Source: Nesterenkonia haasae
GTDB lineage: Bacteria; Actinomycetota; Actinomycetes; Actinomycetales; Micrococcaceae
NCBI RefSeq assembly: GCF_010119385.1
Contig: NZ_VFIE01000017.1
Location: forward strand, 555,042 to 619,041
Length of the DNA stretch: 64,000 bases
Direction: 5' to 3'
Positions 20,658 through 31,748 of the stretch are shown here, in pieces. The position numbers and the translations under genes are program-made. Position 1 is the stretch's first letter, and every line of letters begins with the position of its first letter. The notes below the pieces were generated by a model. That model ran no database searches. It worked only from the letters and a program-made list of their open reading frames with translations, and was not told the DNA's origin.

Positions 20658-22517
20658 TCACTTCTTCGCCTTCTCCTTGGCGTTGCCCTCATCCGAACTC
20701 AGCGCAGCAATAAATGCCTCCTGCGGGACCTCGACAGTGCCGACCATCTTCATCCGCTTCTTGCCCTCCTTCTGCTTCTCGAGCAGCTTGCGCTTACGGC
20801 TGATATCGCCGCCGTAGCACTTGGAGAGCACATCCTTGCGGATAGCTCGAATGTTTTCGCGGGCGATGATGCGGGAACCGATGGCAGCTTGGATCGGCAC
20901 CTCGAACTGCTGACGAGGGATGAGGTCTTTGAGCTTTGACGCCATCTTGACCCCGTAGGCGTAGGCATGATCCCGGTGGGTGATGGCACTGAATGCGTCA
21001 ACCTTGTCACCCTGCAAGAGGATCTCCACCTTGACCAGATCAGCGGACTGATCCCCGGAAGCTTGCCAGTTCAGTGACGCATACCCCTTGGTGCGCGACT
21101 TCAGCTGGTCGAAGAAGTCGAACACGATCTCCGCAAGCGGCATGGTGTAGCGGATCTCCACGCGCTCCTCAGAGAGGTAGTCCATACCATCCATTGACCC
21201 GCGTCGGGACTGGCAGAGTTCCATGACCGCACCGATGAATTCGGCTGGGACGATAATGGTGGCATCGACGATGGGTTCGCGGATCTCATCGATCTTGCCG
21301 TCTGGGAACTCCGACGGGTTGGTCACCTCATGAGGTTCTCCGGATTCATCTTTCACGTGGTAGATCACGTTCGGAGCCGTGGAGATCAGATCCAGATTGT
21401 ATTCCTGCTCCAGGCGCTCCCGGGTAATCTCCAGGTGCAGCAGCCCCAGAAATCCCACACGGAAGCCGAATCCCAGAGCAGTTGAGGTTTCGGGTTCGAA
21501 GTTCAGCGCGGCGTCATTGAGTTGGAGTTTCTCCAGTGCCTCACGCAGTACCGGAAAATCCGAACCGTCCAGGGGGAACAGCCCGGAGAACACCATGGGT
21601 TTGGGTTCCTGATAGCCGCCGATAATCGACGACGCCGGTTTCGCTGCGGAGGTCACCGTGTCACCCACTTTGGACTGCCGCACGTCCTTGACCCCGGTGA
21701 TGAGATAACCGACCTCCCCCACACCGAGGCCTTCGGTGGCCTCAGGTTCAGGGCTGGAGACGCCAATCTCCAAAAGTTCATGGGTCGCGCCGGTGGACAT
21801 CATCTTGATCTTTTCGCGGCGGCCGAGCCTGCCGTCGGTGACACGTACGAACGTGACAACGCCCCGGTACGTGTCATAGACGGAATCGAAGATCATCGCC
21901 CGCGCCGGAGAGTCGGCCTCACCTTCGGGGGCAGGGACCTGGTCAACAATCCGGTCCAGCAGCTCCTCGACTCCTTCTCCGGTTTTCCCGGAAACCCGCA
22001 GCACATCATCAGGCTCACAACCGATCAGGTGGGCCAATTCTTCGGCATACTTGTCCGGCATGGCCGCCGGGAGGTCGATCTTGTTGAGCACCGGGATGAT
22101 CGTCAGTTCATGCTCCATCGCCAGGTAGAGATTCGCCAAAGTTTGAGCTTCAATGCCTTGGGCGGCGTCGACCAGGAGGACTGCGCCCTCACAAGCGGCT
22201 AAAGAGCGGGAGACTTCGTAGCTGAAGTCCACATGGCCGGGGGTGTCGATCATGTGGAACGCGTAGGTCTCGCCCAGAAAATCCCAGGGCATACGAACTG
22301 CCTGAGACTTGATGGTGATGCCGCGTTCGCGCTCAATGTCCATCCGGTCCAGGTACTGGGCCTTCATCAGGCGCGGCTCGACGACTCCGGTGAGCTGCAA
22401 CATTCGGTCGGCGAGGGTGGATTTACCGTGGTCGATATGCGCGATGATGCAAAAATTGCGGATCGAGCGGGGGGCCGTCTGAGCGGGCACCAGTGGTGTG
22501 CTGGCCTTCGGACTCAC
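20658..22517 (-). CDS. lepA: Elongation factor 4 (LepA)
   Basis: 619 residues. G1 [10 protein letters not shown]3 DTPGHVDF and G4 NKID are visible, followed by EF-G-like domains and the LepA-specific C-terminal domain ([22 protein letters not shown]). It is a ribosomal GTPase that assists translation or initiation under stress. GTG/ATG context is clear and the length matches the family. Confidence 0.97.
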   Translation of the reverse strand: MSPKASTPLVPAQTAPRSIRNFCIIAHIDHGKSTLADRMLQLTGVVEPRLMKAQYLDRMDIERERGITIKSQAVRMPWDFLGETYAFHMIDTPGHVDFSYEVSRSLAACEGAVLLVDAAQGIEAQTLANLYLAMEHELTIIPVLNKIDLPAAMPDKYAEELAHLIGCEPDDVLRVSGKTGEGVEELLDRIVDQVPAPEGEADSPARAMIFDSVYDTYRGVVTFVRVTDGRLGRREKIKMMSTGATHELLEIGVSSPEPEATEGLGVGEVGYLITGVKDVRQSKVGDTVTSAAKPASSIIGGYQEPKPMVFSGLFPLDGSDFPVLREALEKLQLNDAALNFEPETSTALGFGFRVGFLGLLHLEITRERLEQEYNLDLISTAPNVIYHVKDESGEPHEVTNPSEFPDGKIDEIREPIVDATIIVPAEFIGAVMELCQSRRGSMDGMDYLSEERVEIRYTMPLAEIVFDFFDQLKSRTKGYASLNWQASGDQSADLVKVEILLQGDKVDAFSAITHRDHAYAYGVKMASKLKDLIPRQQFEVPIQAAIGSRIIARENIRAIRKDVLSKCYGGDISRKRKLLEKQKEGKKRMKMVGTVEVPQEAFIAALSSDEGNAKEKAKK

Positions 22518-22564
22518 GTGTTCAATCCGTCCTTCGCATAGGGGTCAGTCCATCATAAAGCGAA

Positions 22565-22592
22565 GGCCCCGCACGCGGTCACGTGCGAGGCC
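22565..22592 (-). terminator. Terminator hairpin of rpsT
   Basis: GGCC-C-CGCACG pairs with CGTGCG-A-GGCC around a 6-nt loop, 18 bp after the rpsT stop on the minus strand. It is followed on that strand by TTCGCTTTATG, a weak T-rich stretch. It separates rpsT from lepA. Confidence 0.7.
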
Positions 22593-22609
22593 CCTGCAGG
22601 AGCGTCGGG

Positions 22610-22870
22610 TCAGACCGACTGCACCAGGTGTGCGATTCCGGATTTCCGGTTAGCAGCCTGGTTCTTGTGGATGACGCCCTTCGAGACGGCTTTGTCGAGC
22701 TTGCGGCTAGCCTCCCGGTTGGCGACGACAGCTGCGTCCTTGTCACCGGCTTCGACGGCGTTGTGGACCTTCTTGATCGCAGTCTTGATCTCCGACTTGA
22801 CCGCCTGGTTGCGCTGGCGGCTCTTTTCGTTGGTGAGAATGCGCTTCTTCTGAGACTTGATATTTGCCAC
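22610..22870 (-). CDS. rpsT: 30S ribosomal protein S20
   Basis: 86 residues, the normal length, starting [16 protein letters not shown] and ending in the conserved [12 protein letters not shown] region. It binds 16S rRNA early in 30S assembly. ATG preceded by AAGGAATTC. A long 5' leader of about 200 nt may be present (see promoter entry), which would allow the autogenous control known for S20 in other bacteria; that is inference. Confidence 0.97.
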   Translation of the reverse strand: MANIKSQKKRILTNEKSRQRNQAVKSEIKTAIKKVHNAVEAGDKDAAVVANREASRKLDKAVSKGVIHKNQAANRKSGIAHLVQSV

Positions 22871-23082
22871 GGGTGAATTCCTTAGCTACTTGTGCTTGTC
22901 ATGACGAGCACTGCCTTGACGCCCCGGTGAGGGCGCGGCGACGACGGAAGTTTTCAGTGGTGTGGGGCACCTTGGCGATTCACGCTGGACTCTTCAGGTA
23001 GAGGGGCCCATGAGCTCAGCGCGCTGGTTGCCGTCGCCAGACAGTGCAGGGGCCTTCATCGACCCCCGGACACTAGCACCAT

Positions 23083-23088
23083 ATCCTA
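23083..23088 (-). promoter_or_regulatory. Possible -10 of the rpsT promoter
   Basis: TAGGAT on the minus strand, about 213 nt before the rpsT ATG, with no other better -10 nearer the gene. The -35 is weak. The stretch 22871-23113 has no gene; it would be promoter plus a long untranslated leader. Confidence 0.35.
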
Positions 23089-23113
23089 GCAGACTTGGGG
23101 CCAGTTCGACGGT

Positions 23114-24115
23114 CTAGGAGACTTGCGTGGTGATCCGCGCGATGGCTTTTTCGACGGCGTACTCCGGGGTTCTGGACACACCCTTGACTTCGGCGTCGGC
23201 CTGGGCGACGGCTTCCACTGCGCCTGCGGCCTCACGCGGGGTCCACCGGCGGGCTGTCTCAGCGGCCTGTTTCAGCTGCCAGGGGGCCATCTTCAGGGTC
23301 TGCGCGAGTTCCCCCTGGGCGCCGCGGTGGTCTACCAGCGCTGCCACCTGCCGCGCCTTCATAGCCAGGGCGGCGGTGACCGCTACTGGAGATACGCCGG
23401 TGGAGAGCGCGTGGCGGTAAAGCCGAAGGGCTGCCTCGCCCCGTCCCGCGAAGGTGGCGTCAGCGACTTTGAATGCCGAGGCTTCCACACGTCCACCGAA
23501 GTACTTATCGACATGGTCGGCGGTGATGTCCTCCGGGACATCGCGCATCAGTTGCTGGCAGGCACTGCCAAGATCGGACAAGGTGGAGCCTGCCGCAGAC
23601 ACCAGAGCCCTGGCCGCCTCGGGGTGGATGGTGCGTTGAGCGGTGCGGAACTCTTTGCGCACAAAATCGAGCTTGTCATTGTCGCTCTTAACTGATGAGC
23701 AGTCGACGACGACCCCGCGGGCGCTGATCGCGTCAGTCAGCTTCTTCCCCCGGTTACCTCCGCTGTGGCGAAGGATCAGCGTCACCTCAGAATCGGCGGG
23801 TTCCTCCAGGAAACGCAGTGCATCCTCCAGGAAGACCTCGTTCATGTGGGCCAGGTCTTCAGCCAGGATCAATCTCGGTTCGCCGAACAGCGAGGGCGAG
23901 GCGAGGGTGGTGAGTTCACCGCGTGTGGCTTCTGAGACATCCATCCTGGTGAACTCCAGATCTGGGTGTTGCGCCTTCAGGGCAGCCCGCACTCGATCCA
24001 GAGCGCGAGTGGCGACGTAGTCTTCAGCGCCCTTCAGGAGGATCAACGCGGAGGGTTCAACTGTGCGGAAGTCCGGCCCTGTCGGTGGTGCACGGTGAGA
24101 GGATCTGGGCGGCAT
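23114..24115 (-). CDS. holA: DNA polymerase III subunit delta
   Basis: 333 residues. Matches HolA along its length: N-terminal AAA+-like domain without a functional P-loop (ILLKGAEDYVATRALDRV, SLFGEPRLILAEDLAH), middle lid and C-terminal collar domain (SAFKVADATFAGRGEAALR, WQLKQAAETARRWT). Delta opens the sliding clamp in the clamp loader. The first 20 residues are a polar extension. Neighbouring rpsT and lepA is the usual order. Confidence 0.93.
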   Translation of the reverse strand: MPPRSSHRAPPTGPDFRTVEPSALILLKGAEDYVATRALDRVRAALKAQHPDLEFTRMDVSEATRGELTTLASPSLFGEPRLILAEDLAHMNEVFLEDALRFLEEPADSEVTLILRHSGGNRGKKLTDAISARGVVVDCSSVKSDNDKLDFVRKEFRTAQRTIHPEAARALVSAAGSTLSDLGSACQQLMRDVPEDITADHVDKYFGGRVEASAFKVADATFAGRGEAALRLYRHALSTGVSPVAVTAALAMKARQVAALVDHRGAQGELAQTLKMAPWQLKQAAETARRWTPREAAGAVEAVAQADAEVKGVSRTPEYAVEKAIARITTQVS

Positions 24116-24137
24116 GGTCTGATCCTATCGGTGCTAC

Positions 24138-24620
24138 TCAGTCTCGGCGGATCGCTCGGAGTGCGTCTAACACCTCGGTGAAGTCGCGGCTCTGGGTGAA
24201 CTCAGCAGATACAGTTCGGCGCACCCTCAGCTGCGCATCCAGGACGAACGTTTCCCGGGTTGGGCAGCCCTTCTGCACATCAAAGGCCCCAAACGCCTGC
24301 GCGACTGCCCCATGCGGCCAGAAGTCGCTGAGCAGATCGAATCGAATCTCGCCGAGCCGCTCAGCATAGGCACGGAGAGTGTGCACACTGTCGCAGGAAA
24401 TGGCACAGAGCCGGACACCCATGTGGGCGAGGTCGGCCCATCTGGCCTGGATTTCGGTGAGTTCAGAGCCGCAGACCTGACTAAATGCGAACGGATAAAA
24501 CATGAGCACACTGGGGGCTCCGCGAAGCTGCTCCGTCTCCACAGTTTCGCCATGCTGGTTTCGCAGTGCAAAGTCAGCGGCGGTCTCTTTCAGAGCCGGG
24601 CGGCGTCGTGCAGGGCTCAC
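24138..24620 (-). CDS. Peroxiredoxin (AhpE-like)
   Basis: 160 residues, GTG start. Thioredoxin-fold peroxidase with the peroxidatic cysteine in FYPFAFSQVCGSEL, matching the one-Cys AhpE group (FYPxAFxxxC). Further cysteines occur (LCAISC, KGCPTRE), so a resolving role cannot be excluded. It reduces H2O2, organic peroxides or peroxynitrite. It follows the DUF3052 gene by 7 bp and is cotranscribed with it, next to aceE as in other actinobacteria. Confidence 0.9.
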   Translation of the reverse strand: MSPARRRPALKETAADFALRNQHGETVETEQLRGAPSVLMFYPFAFSQVCGSELTEIQARWADLAHMGVRLCAISCDSVHTLRAYAERLGEIRFDLLSDFWPHGAVAQAFGAFDVQKGCPTRETFVLDAQLRVRRTVSAEFTQSRDFTEVLDALRAIRRD

Positions 24621-24627
24621 TGCGGCT

Positions 24628-25065
24628 CTAGGACCAGGATTTGCGGTGCACCAGTCGACTGGCCGACCAGTCGGCGCTCACACCGGCGGAGGATGTCACA
24701 TGGAGGCCGGCGTCGGTGGCCGCATCTTGGATTTCCACCGGCGGCACATAGCCGTCACGGCCGGACCGGGGTGTCATCAGCCAGACCGCGCCGCCCTCCT
24801 CCAAAGTGGTCAGGCCATCCAGTAGCGCATCGGTGAGGTCCTCTTCACCCGCGCGGAACCACAGCAGTACGGCGTCGACGACCTCTTGCTCATCCTCATC
24901 GATGAGAGGTTCGTCGAGAAGTTCGTCCAAGGCATCCCGGAGGTCATCGTCAACGTCGTCGTCGACCCCAATCTCCTGCACCAGTGCATCGGCCTTTAGA
25001 CCGAGCTCCTCAAGCAGGCTCTTGTGGTCAACAACATTCGTGGCGGCATCATTATTCAGTCCCAC
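24628..25065 (-). CDS. DUF3052 protein
   Basis: 145 residues from GTG at 25065. Family features: LKADALVQEIGVDDDVDDDLRDAL near the start, an acidic middle, and VWLMTPRSGRDGYV toward the end. Small soluble protein of unknown function, regularly placed divergently from aceE in actinobacteria. An in-frame ATG further upstream at 25179 would run over the divergent promoter; the leaderless -10 supports the GTG. Confidence 0.85.
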   Translation of the reverse strand: MGLNNDAATNVVDHKSLLEELGLKADALVQEIGVDDDVDDDLRDALDELLDEPLIDEDEQEVVDAVLLWFRAGEEDLTDALLDGLTTLEEGGAVWLMTPRSGRDGYVPPVEIQDAATDAGLHVTSSAGVSADWSASRLVHRKSWS

Positions 25066-25072
25066 AACGTCA

Positions 25073-25078
25073 ACGTTA
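25073..25078 (-). promoter_or_regulatory. -10 element of leaderless promoter for the DUF3052 operon
   Basis: TAACGT on the minus strand ends 7 nt before the GTG at 25065, with no Shine-Dalgarno sequence. It fits the leaderless pattern seen at several other genes in the window. Confidence 0.45.
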
Positions 25079-25238
25079 CGCGGATTTATCGCTGAGCGGG
25101 AAGTGCGACACTTCATGAAACCGGTAGAGTTGCATTTCAGACTGGGTCTGTCCGCCACCCATGCGGCTCGGATCACCACCTCGAAAATGGTCCTGCTACC
25201 GCGGGGCCGGTACTACAACGTCAGAAAGGTGCCCCACA

Positions 25239-27980
<2,742 letters not shown>

Positions 27981-27994
27981 GCTACTGGTTGTAG

Positions 27995-28015
27995 ACACCC
28001 CACAACGTAGGGTGT
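27995..28015 (+). promoter_or_regulatory. Hairpin between aceE and fasR
   Basis: ACACCC, 9 nt, GGGTGT: a 6-bp perfect inverted repeat ending 6 nt before the fasR ATG. The neighbouring bases contain TTGTAG, the same half-site found in the palindrome before fabD. It may be a weak aceE terminator, an RNA fold hiding the fasR start, or an operator. Confidence 0.4.
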
Positions 28016-28021
28016 GAGTCT

Positions 28022-29197
28022 ATGAGTGTCGACACAGGACGGCTGCCCAAAGCCGTACACGTCTCAGAAGAGGCCCTTGAGGTGCTGCGCAGCAACACCG
28101 GCAAGCTGACCACTGAAGTGGGTCAGCACCTGGAGGCTGAACTGCCCTGGTACAACCAGCTCTCCACTGAAGAGCGCGCCTCGCTGCGCCTCATCGCCCA
28201 GCGGGGCATCGCAGGCCTGGCCAACTGGCTGCAGGATCCAGCAGCACGTTCGCTCCCACTGGTCAACGAACTGCTGGGGCCAGCGCCCACCGACCTGATG
28301 CGCACGATCAGCCTCCAGCGTGCGCTGCAGCTGATTCGCACCATCGTTGACGCTGTGGAAGCCAGGCTTCCCGGCCTGATGCCTGAGCCGGACCAACCTC
28401 CCATGCTGGAGGCTGTGTTGCGCTACTCGAGGGAAGTAGCCTTCGCCATTGCCGATGTCTACGCCCGCGCAGCGGAGTCTCGCGGGGCCTGGGATTCACG
28501 CCTCGAGGCCCTGTTGGTGGACGCGGTTCTGCGTGCCGACCCGGCCGAGCAGATCGCCTCCCGAGCTGCAGCTGTGGGCTGGCAGTCTGGTGCCGGCGTC
28601 GTCGTCGTGGTCGGGTCCGCGCCTGAGCAGGCTGATGCGGTGTTCCTTTCCCACCTGCGGCGGCAGTGTGTCCGATTCGCCGGCGACGCTGTCGTCGGTG
28701 TGCAGGGCCATCGGCTGATCCTGCTGCTGGGCGGGGTCACGAACTTGGAACAGGGACTGGCTAGAATCTTGCCGCACTTTGGCGAAGGGCCAGTGGTCTA
28801 CTCCCAGCACGAGGGGCCGATCGCCAACGCTGCCCGCTGCGCCCAGTCCGCGTTCGCCGGCTGCTCAGCGGCGCCGGCTTGGAGCCGCACTCCCCGGCCA
28901 GCCGCAGCGGAGGAGCTGCTTCCGGAGCGGGCTCTTGCCGGAGACCCGCACGCCAAAGACGCTCTGACCAGCGGAATCTGCACCCCTCTGCAGGCTGCCG
29001 GTCACGGCCTACTTGAAACCGTGGATGCCTATGTCAACGGTGGGCACTCCCTAGAGGCCACTGCGCGGGAGCTGTTTGTGCACACCAATACAGTCCGCTA
29101 CCGCCTCAAACGCATTACGGAAGTCACCGGGTGGGATCCTATGGAGCCCCGCGATGCTTACGTTCTGCATACAGCATTGTCCCTAGGTCGGCTGTGA
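28022..29197 (+). CDS. fasR: PucR-type transcriptional regulator of fatty acid synthesis (FasR-like)
   Basis: 391 residues. The C-terminus is the PucR/CdaR helix-turn-helix (HSLEATARELFVHTNTVRYRLKRI, shown here as two parts: HSLEATARELF and VHTNTVRYRLKRI). The N-terminal region is an RsbRD/GGDEF-like sensor region with no enzyme motif. A regulator of this type immediately upstream of fabD-fabH-acpP-fabF is FasR in Streptomyces coelicolor, an activator of that operon; position and domain content support the same role here. It lies 41 bp after aceE. Confidence 0.85.
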   Translation: MSVDTGRLPKAVHVSEEALEVLRSNTGKLTTEVGQHLEAELPWYNQLSTEERASLRLIAQRGIAGLANWLQDPAARSLPLVNELLGPAPTDLMRTISLQRALQLIRTIVDAVEARLPGLMPEPDQPPMLEAVLRYSREVAFAIADVYARAAESRGAWDSRLEALLVDAVLRADPAEQIASRAAAVGWQSGAGVVVVVGSAPEQADAVFLSHLRRQCVRFAGDAVVGVQGHRLILLLGGVTNLEQGLARILPHFGEGPVVYSQHEGPIANAARCAQSAFAGCSAAPAWSRTPRPAAAEELLPERALAGDPHAKDALTSGICTPLQAAGHGLLETVDAYVNGGHSLEATARELFVHTNTVRYRLKRITEVTGWDPMEPRDAYVLHTALSLGRL

Positions 29198-29220
29198 CGA
29201 GGAGCGAGCTGACCAGAACG

Positions 29221-29237
29221 TTGTAGAGTACCTACAA
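29221..29237. promoter_or_regulatory. Palindrome before fabD, candidate FasR operator
   Basis: TTGTAG, 5 nt, CTACAA: a perfect 6-bp inverted repeat, flanked by GAAC on the left and GTTC on the right (one base out of register). It lies 68 bp before the fabD start. A second TTGTAG occurs just before fasR. Binding by FasR is inference. Confidence 0.5.
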
Positions 29238-29305
29238 GTTCGTGCACACGATGTCGTCTGTGGAGATGGGGGCGCTAACGCCCAGGTGATGGAAAGGTTG
29301 AGCGT

Positions 29306-30244
29306 GTGCTAGCTATCGTATGCCCTGGACAGGGCTCCCAGACTCCCGGTCTCCTGACCCCGTGGCTGGAGAACGACGACGCCACCGCCGCGCTTCTTGC
29401 CGAATACTCCGGGTATGCGGGAACCGATCTCATCGCCCACGGCACCACATCCGATGAAGAGACCATCCGCGACACTGCCGTCGCGCAGCCTCTTATTGTG
29501 GCCTCCACGCTGTTGAGCGCCAATGCACTTGGCCTCACGCCGGGGCGGCTCTCGGAGCTCGGCGACAAGGTTCTCGTCTCCGGCCATTCAGTGGGTGAGA
29601 TTCCTGCGGCGGCTCTGGCTGGGGTGCTGACTGCCCAGCAGGCTTTGGAGCTGATCTCGGTGCGTGCAACGGCAATGGCTGAGGCTGCTGGAGCTGAAAC
29701 CACCGGGATGGCCGCAGTACTTGGTGGCGCGGAGGAAGAGGTGTTGACCGCCATCGAGTCAGCCGGGCTCACCCCAGCGAACCTCAACGGGGCCGGGCAA
29801 ATCGTGGCCGCAGGCTCCCAGGCCGGAATTGATCGCCTCTGCTCCAATCCTCCGGCCCGCGCCCGGGCGATCCCGCTGAAGGTCGCCGGAGCCTTCCATA
29901 CGCAGTACATGGCCCCCGCCAAGCGCGCATTGTCCGCCGCAGCGCAGTCCACATCGGCGGCCCATCCAGGAGTGACCCTACTGTCGAACCGCGACGGAGC
30001 TGCGGTGCATACCGGTTCTGACGTCTTGGACCAGATTGTCGACCAGGTCACCCGACCAGTGCGCTGGGACTCGTGCATGGATTCCATGCGGGAGGCCGGT
30101 GTCACCGGAGTTCTGGAACTGCTGCCGGGCGGAACGCTCGCCGGACTCGCCAAACGCGCTATGAAAGGCACCAAGACATGTGCCGTGAAGTCTCCTGACG
30201 ACCTCAGCGCCGCCGCTGAGTTCATAGCAGAACACACCGCCTGA
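29306..30244 (+). CDS. fabD: Malonyl-CoA:ACP transacylase
   Basis: 312 residues, GTG start with AAAGG 8 nt upstream. Active-site elbow SGHSVGE (Ser) and the N-terminal VCPGQGSQ identify FabD, which loads malonate onto ACP for chain extension. First enzyme gene of the fabD-fabH-acpP-fabF operon. A small hairpin GGGCG-CTAA-CGCCC at 29270-29283 lies in its leader and shares its loop region with the stronger hairpin after acpP. Confidence 0.96.
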   Translation: MLAIVCPGQGSQTPGLLTPWLENDDATAALLAEYSGYAGTDLIAHGTTSDEETIRDTAVAQPLIVASTLLSANALGLTPGRLSELGDKVLVSGHSVGEIPAAALAGVLTAQQALELISVRATAMAEAAGAETTGMAAVLGGAEEEVLTAIESAGLTPANLNGAGQIVAAGSQAGIDRLCSNPPARARAIPLKVAGAFHTQYMAPAKRALSAAAQSTSAAHPGVTLLSNRDGAAVHTGSDVLDQIVDQVTRPVRWDSCMDSMREAGVTGVLELLPGGTLAGLAKRAMKGTKTCAVKSPDDLSAAAEFIAEHTA

Positions 30245-30267
30245 AACTCCGACTGAAGAGACACACA

Positions 30268-31320
30268 GTGACCGCCACCCTGAAGCCCACCAACCCAGTC
30301 GATGCCACCGCTGTGCTCGGCCTCGGTGCTTATCGCCCTTCAACCCTTGTGGACAATGAGCAGATCTGCCAGTGGATTGACTCTTCAGACGAATGGATCC
30401 GCAAGCGGACCGGAATCGTCACTCGTCATCGAGCCCCTGCAGACGTCTCTGTGGTCGATATGGCGGAGGCCGCTGCGCTTGAGGCACTCCAGGATGCGGG
30501 CATTGCCGGTTCACAGGTGGACTCGGTCATCGTGTCTACGGTGACTCACCCCTATATGACCCCTTCGGCCGCCTCCGACCTTGCCCACCGAGTCGGTGCC
30601 ACGCCAGCCGCTGCCTTCGACATCTCCGCAGCTTGCGCCGGTTACTGCTACGGCATCGCGCAAGCGGATGCGCTTGTCCGATCCGGCCACGCCGAGCATG
30701 TATTGGTCGTCGGGGTGGAGAAACTCTCCGACATTATCGACAACCATGAACGGTCCATCAGTTTTCTGCTGGGCGACGGCGCTGGCGCTGTGGTGGTCGG
30801 GCCTTCCGTCACTCCAGGCATCGCTGCATCAGTCATCGGGTCAAACGGTGAGAAGTGGAATGCAGTGTCCATGGACAGCTCCCTCCTGAGGTTGCGGGAT
30901 GCTCTGTTCGACGCCCACACCTCGGGTGATGCCACCGCGCTGCTGGATCAGGAACAGCGGTTGTGGCCCACACTTCGGCAGGACGGGCAGACCGTGTTCC
31001 GCTGGGCAGTTTGGGAAATGGCGAAAGTTGCCGCCGAGGCTCTTGAGAAAGCAGGCGTTGCGGCCGAAGACCTTGCGGCATTTGTCCCGCACCAGGCCAA
31101 CATCAGGATCATCGACGAGCTATCCAAACAGCTCAAACTTCCTGAACATGTCCTGGTGGGCCGTGACATCGTTGATGCTGGTAACACCTCTGCGGCGTCA
31201 ATTCCCCTGGCGCTGCATCGCTTGCGAGCCGAGAATCCTGAAATTTCTGGGGGGCTCGCACTGCAGATCGGATTCGGCGCGGGCCTGGTGTACGGCGCAC
31301 AAGTCATCCGAATCCCGTAA
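30268..31320 (+). CDS. fabH: 3-oxoacyl-ACP synthase III
   Basis: 350 residues, GTG start 23 bp after fabD. The thiolase-fold triad is visible: Cys in ISAACAGYCYG, His in FVPHQANIRI and Asn in DAGNTSAAS. It condenses an acyl-CoA primer with malonyl-ACP and so selects straight- or branched-chain fatty acids. Confidence 0.96.
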   Translation: MTATLKPTNPVDATAVLGLGAYRPSTLVDNEQICQWIDSSDEWIRKRTGIVTRHRAPADVSVVDMAEAAALEALQDAGIAGSQVDSVIVSTVTHPYMTPSAASDLAHRVGATPAAAFDISAACAGYCYGIAQADALVRSGHAEHVLVVGVEKLSDIIDNHERSISFLLGDGAGAVVVGPSVTPGIAASVIGSNGEKWNAVSMDSSLLRLRDALFDAHTSGDATALLDQEQRLWPTLRQDGQTVFRWAVWEMAKVAAEALEKAGVAAEDLAAFVPHQANIRIIDELSKQLKLPEHVLVGRDIVDAGNTSAASIPLALHRLRAENPEISGGLALQIGFGAGLVYGAQVIRIP

Positions 31321-31375
31321 GTTAGACACGCACGTTTTTTGCACATCCAACCGAACACTAATGAGAGGAGCCCCA

Positions 31376-31621
31376 GTGGCTGATAAGAATGCAATCCTCG
31401 CCGGACTTGCCGAGATCGTAGAGGAAGAGACCGGTCTGGAGACCGAAGAAGTCCAGCTGGACAAGTCTTTCACTGAAGACCTGGACATTGACTCCATCTC
31501 CATGATGACGATCGTGGTCAATGCCGAAGAGAAGTTCGATGTGAAGATCCCCGATGAGGAGGTCAAGAACTTGACCACCGTCGGTGATGCTGTGACCTAC
31601 ATCGCCAACGCTGCCGGCTGA
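31376..31621 (+). CDS. acpP: Acyl carrier protein
   Basis: 81 residues from GTG at 31376, with GAGAGGAG upstream. The phosphopantetheine serine is in DIDSISMM (DSI rather than the usual DSL). Highly acidic, normal ACP length. The frame is open far upstream, but that part overlaps fabH and is not coding. It carries the growing acyl chain for FabH and FabF. Confidence 0.95.
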   Translation: MADKNAILAGLAEIVEEETGLETEEVQLDKSFTEDLDIDSISMMTIVVNAEEKFDVKIPDEEVKNLTTVGDAVTYIANAAG

Positions 31622-31651
31622 GTTCGCTCTTCTCGTTCAGTCGCAGGGTTT

Positions 31652-31675
31652 GTGTGGGGGCTAACGCCCCCACAC
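31652..31675 (+). terminator. Strong hairpin between acpP and fabF
   Basis: GTGTGGGGGC, loop TAAC, GCCCCCACAC: a perfect 10-bp stem 30 bp after the acpP stop. No U run follows. It may partly terminate, or stop 3' decay, so that acpP mRNA exceeds fabF mRNA; that is the usual protein ratio for ACP. Confidence 0.65.
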
Positions 31676-31748
31676 CCTCCGCATAAGCTCTCGTGGTGCT
31701 CGTTACTGCGGGACAGACCGCTACATCCTCAGCAGGTAGGAAAGTTCC

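Noticed and set aside
29275..30264. 329-codon frame opposite fabD
   Set aside because: Antisense shadow; Ser/Ala/Pro-rich, no motif, and fabD has its active-site motif and operon context.
30899..31375. N-terminal extension of acpP (long open frame upstream of 31376)
   Set aside because: Lies in another frame within fabH; acpP has a good ribosome binding site at the GTG and a normal 81-residue length.
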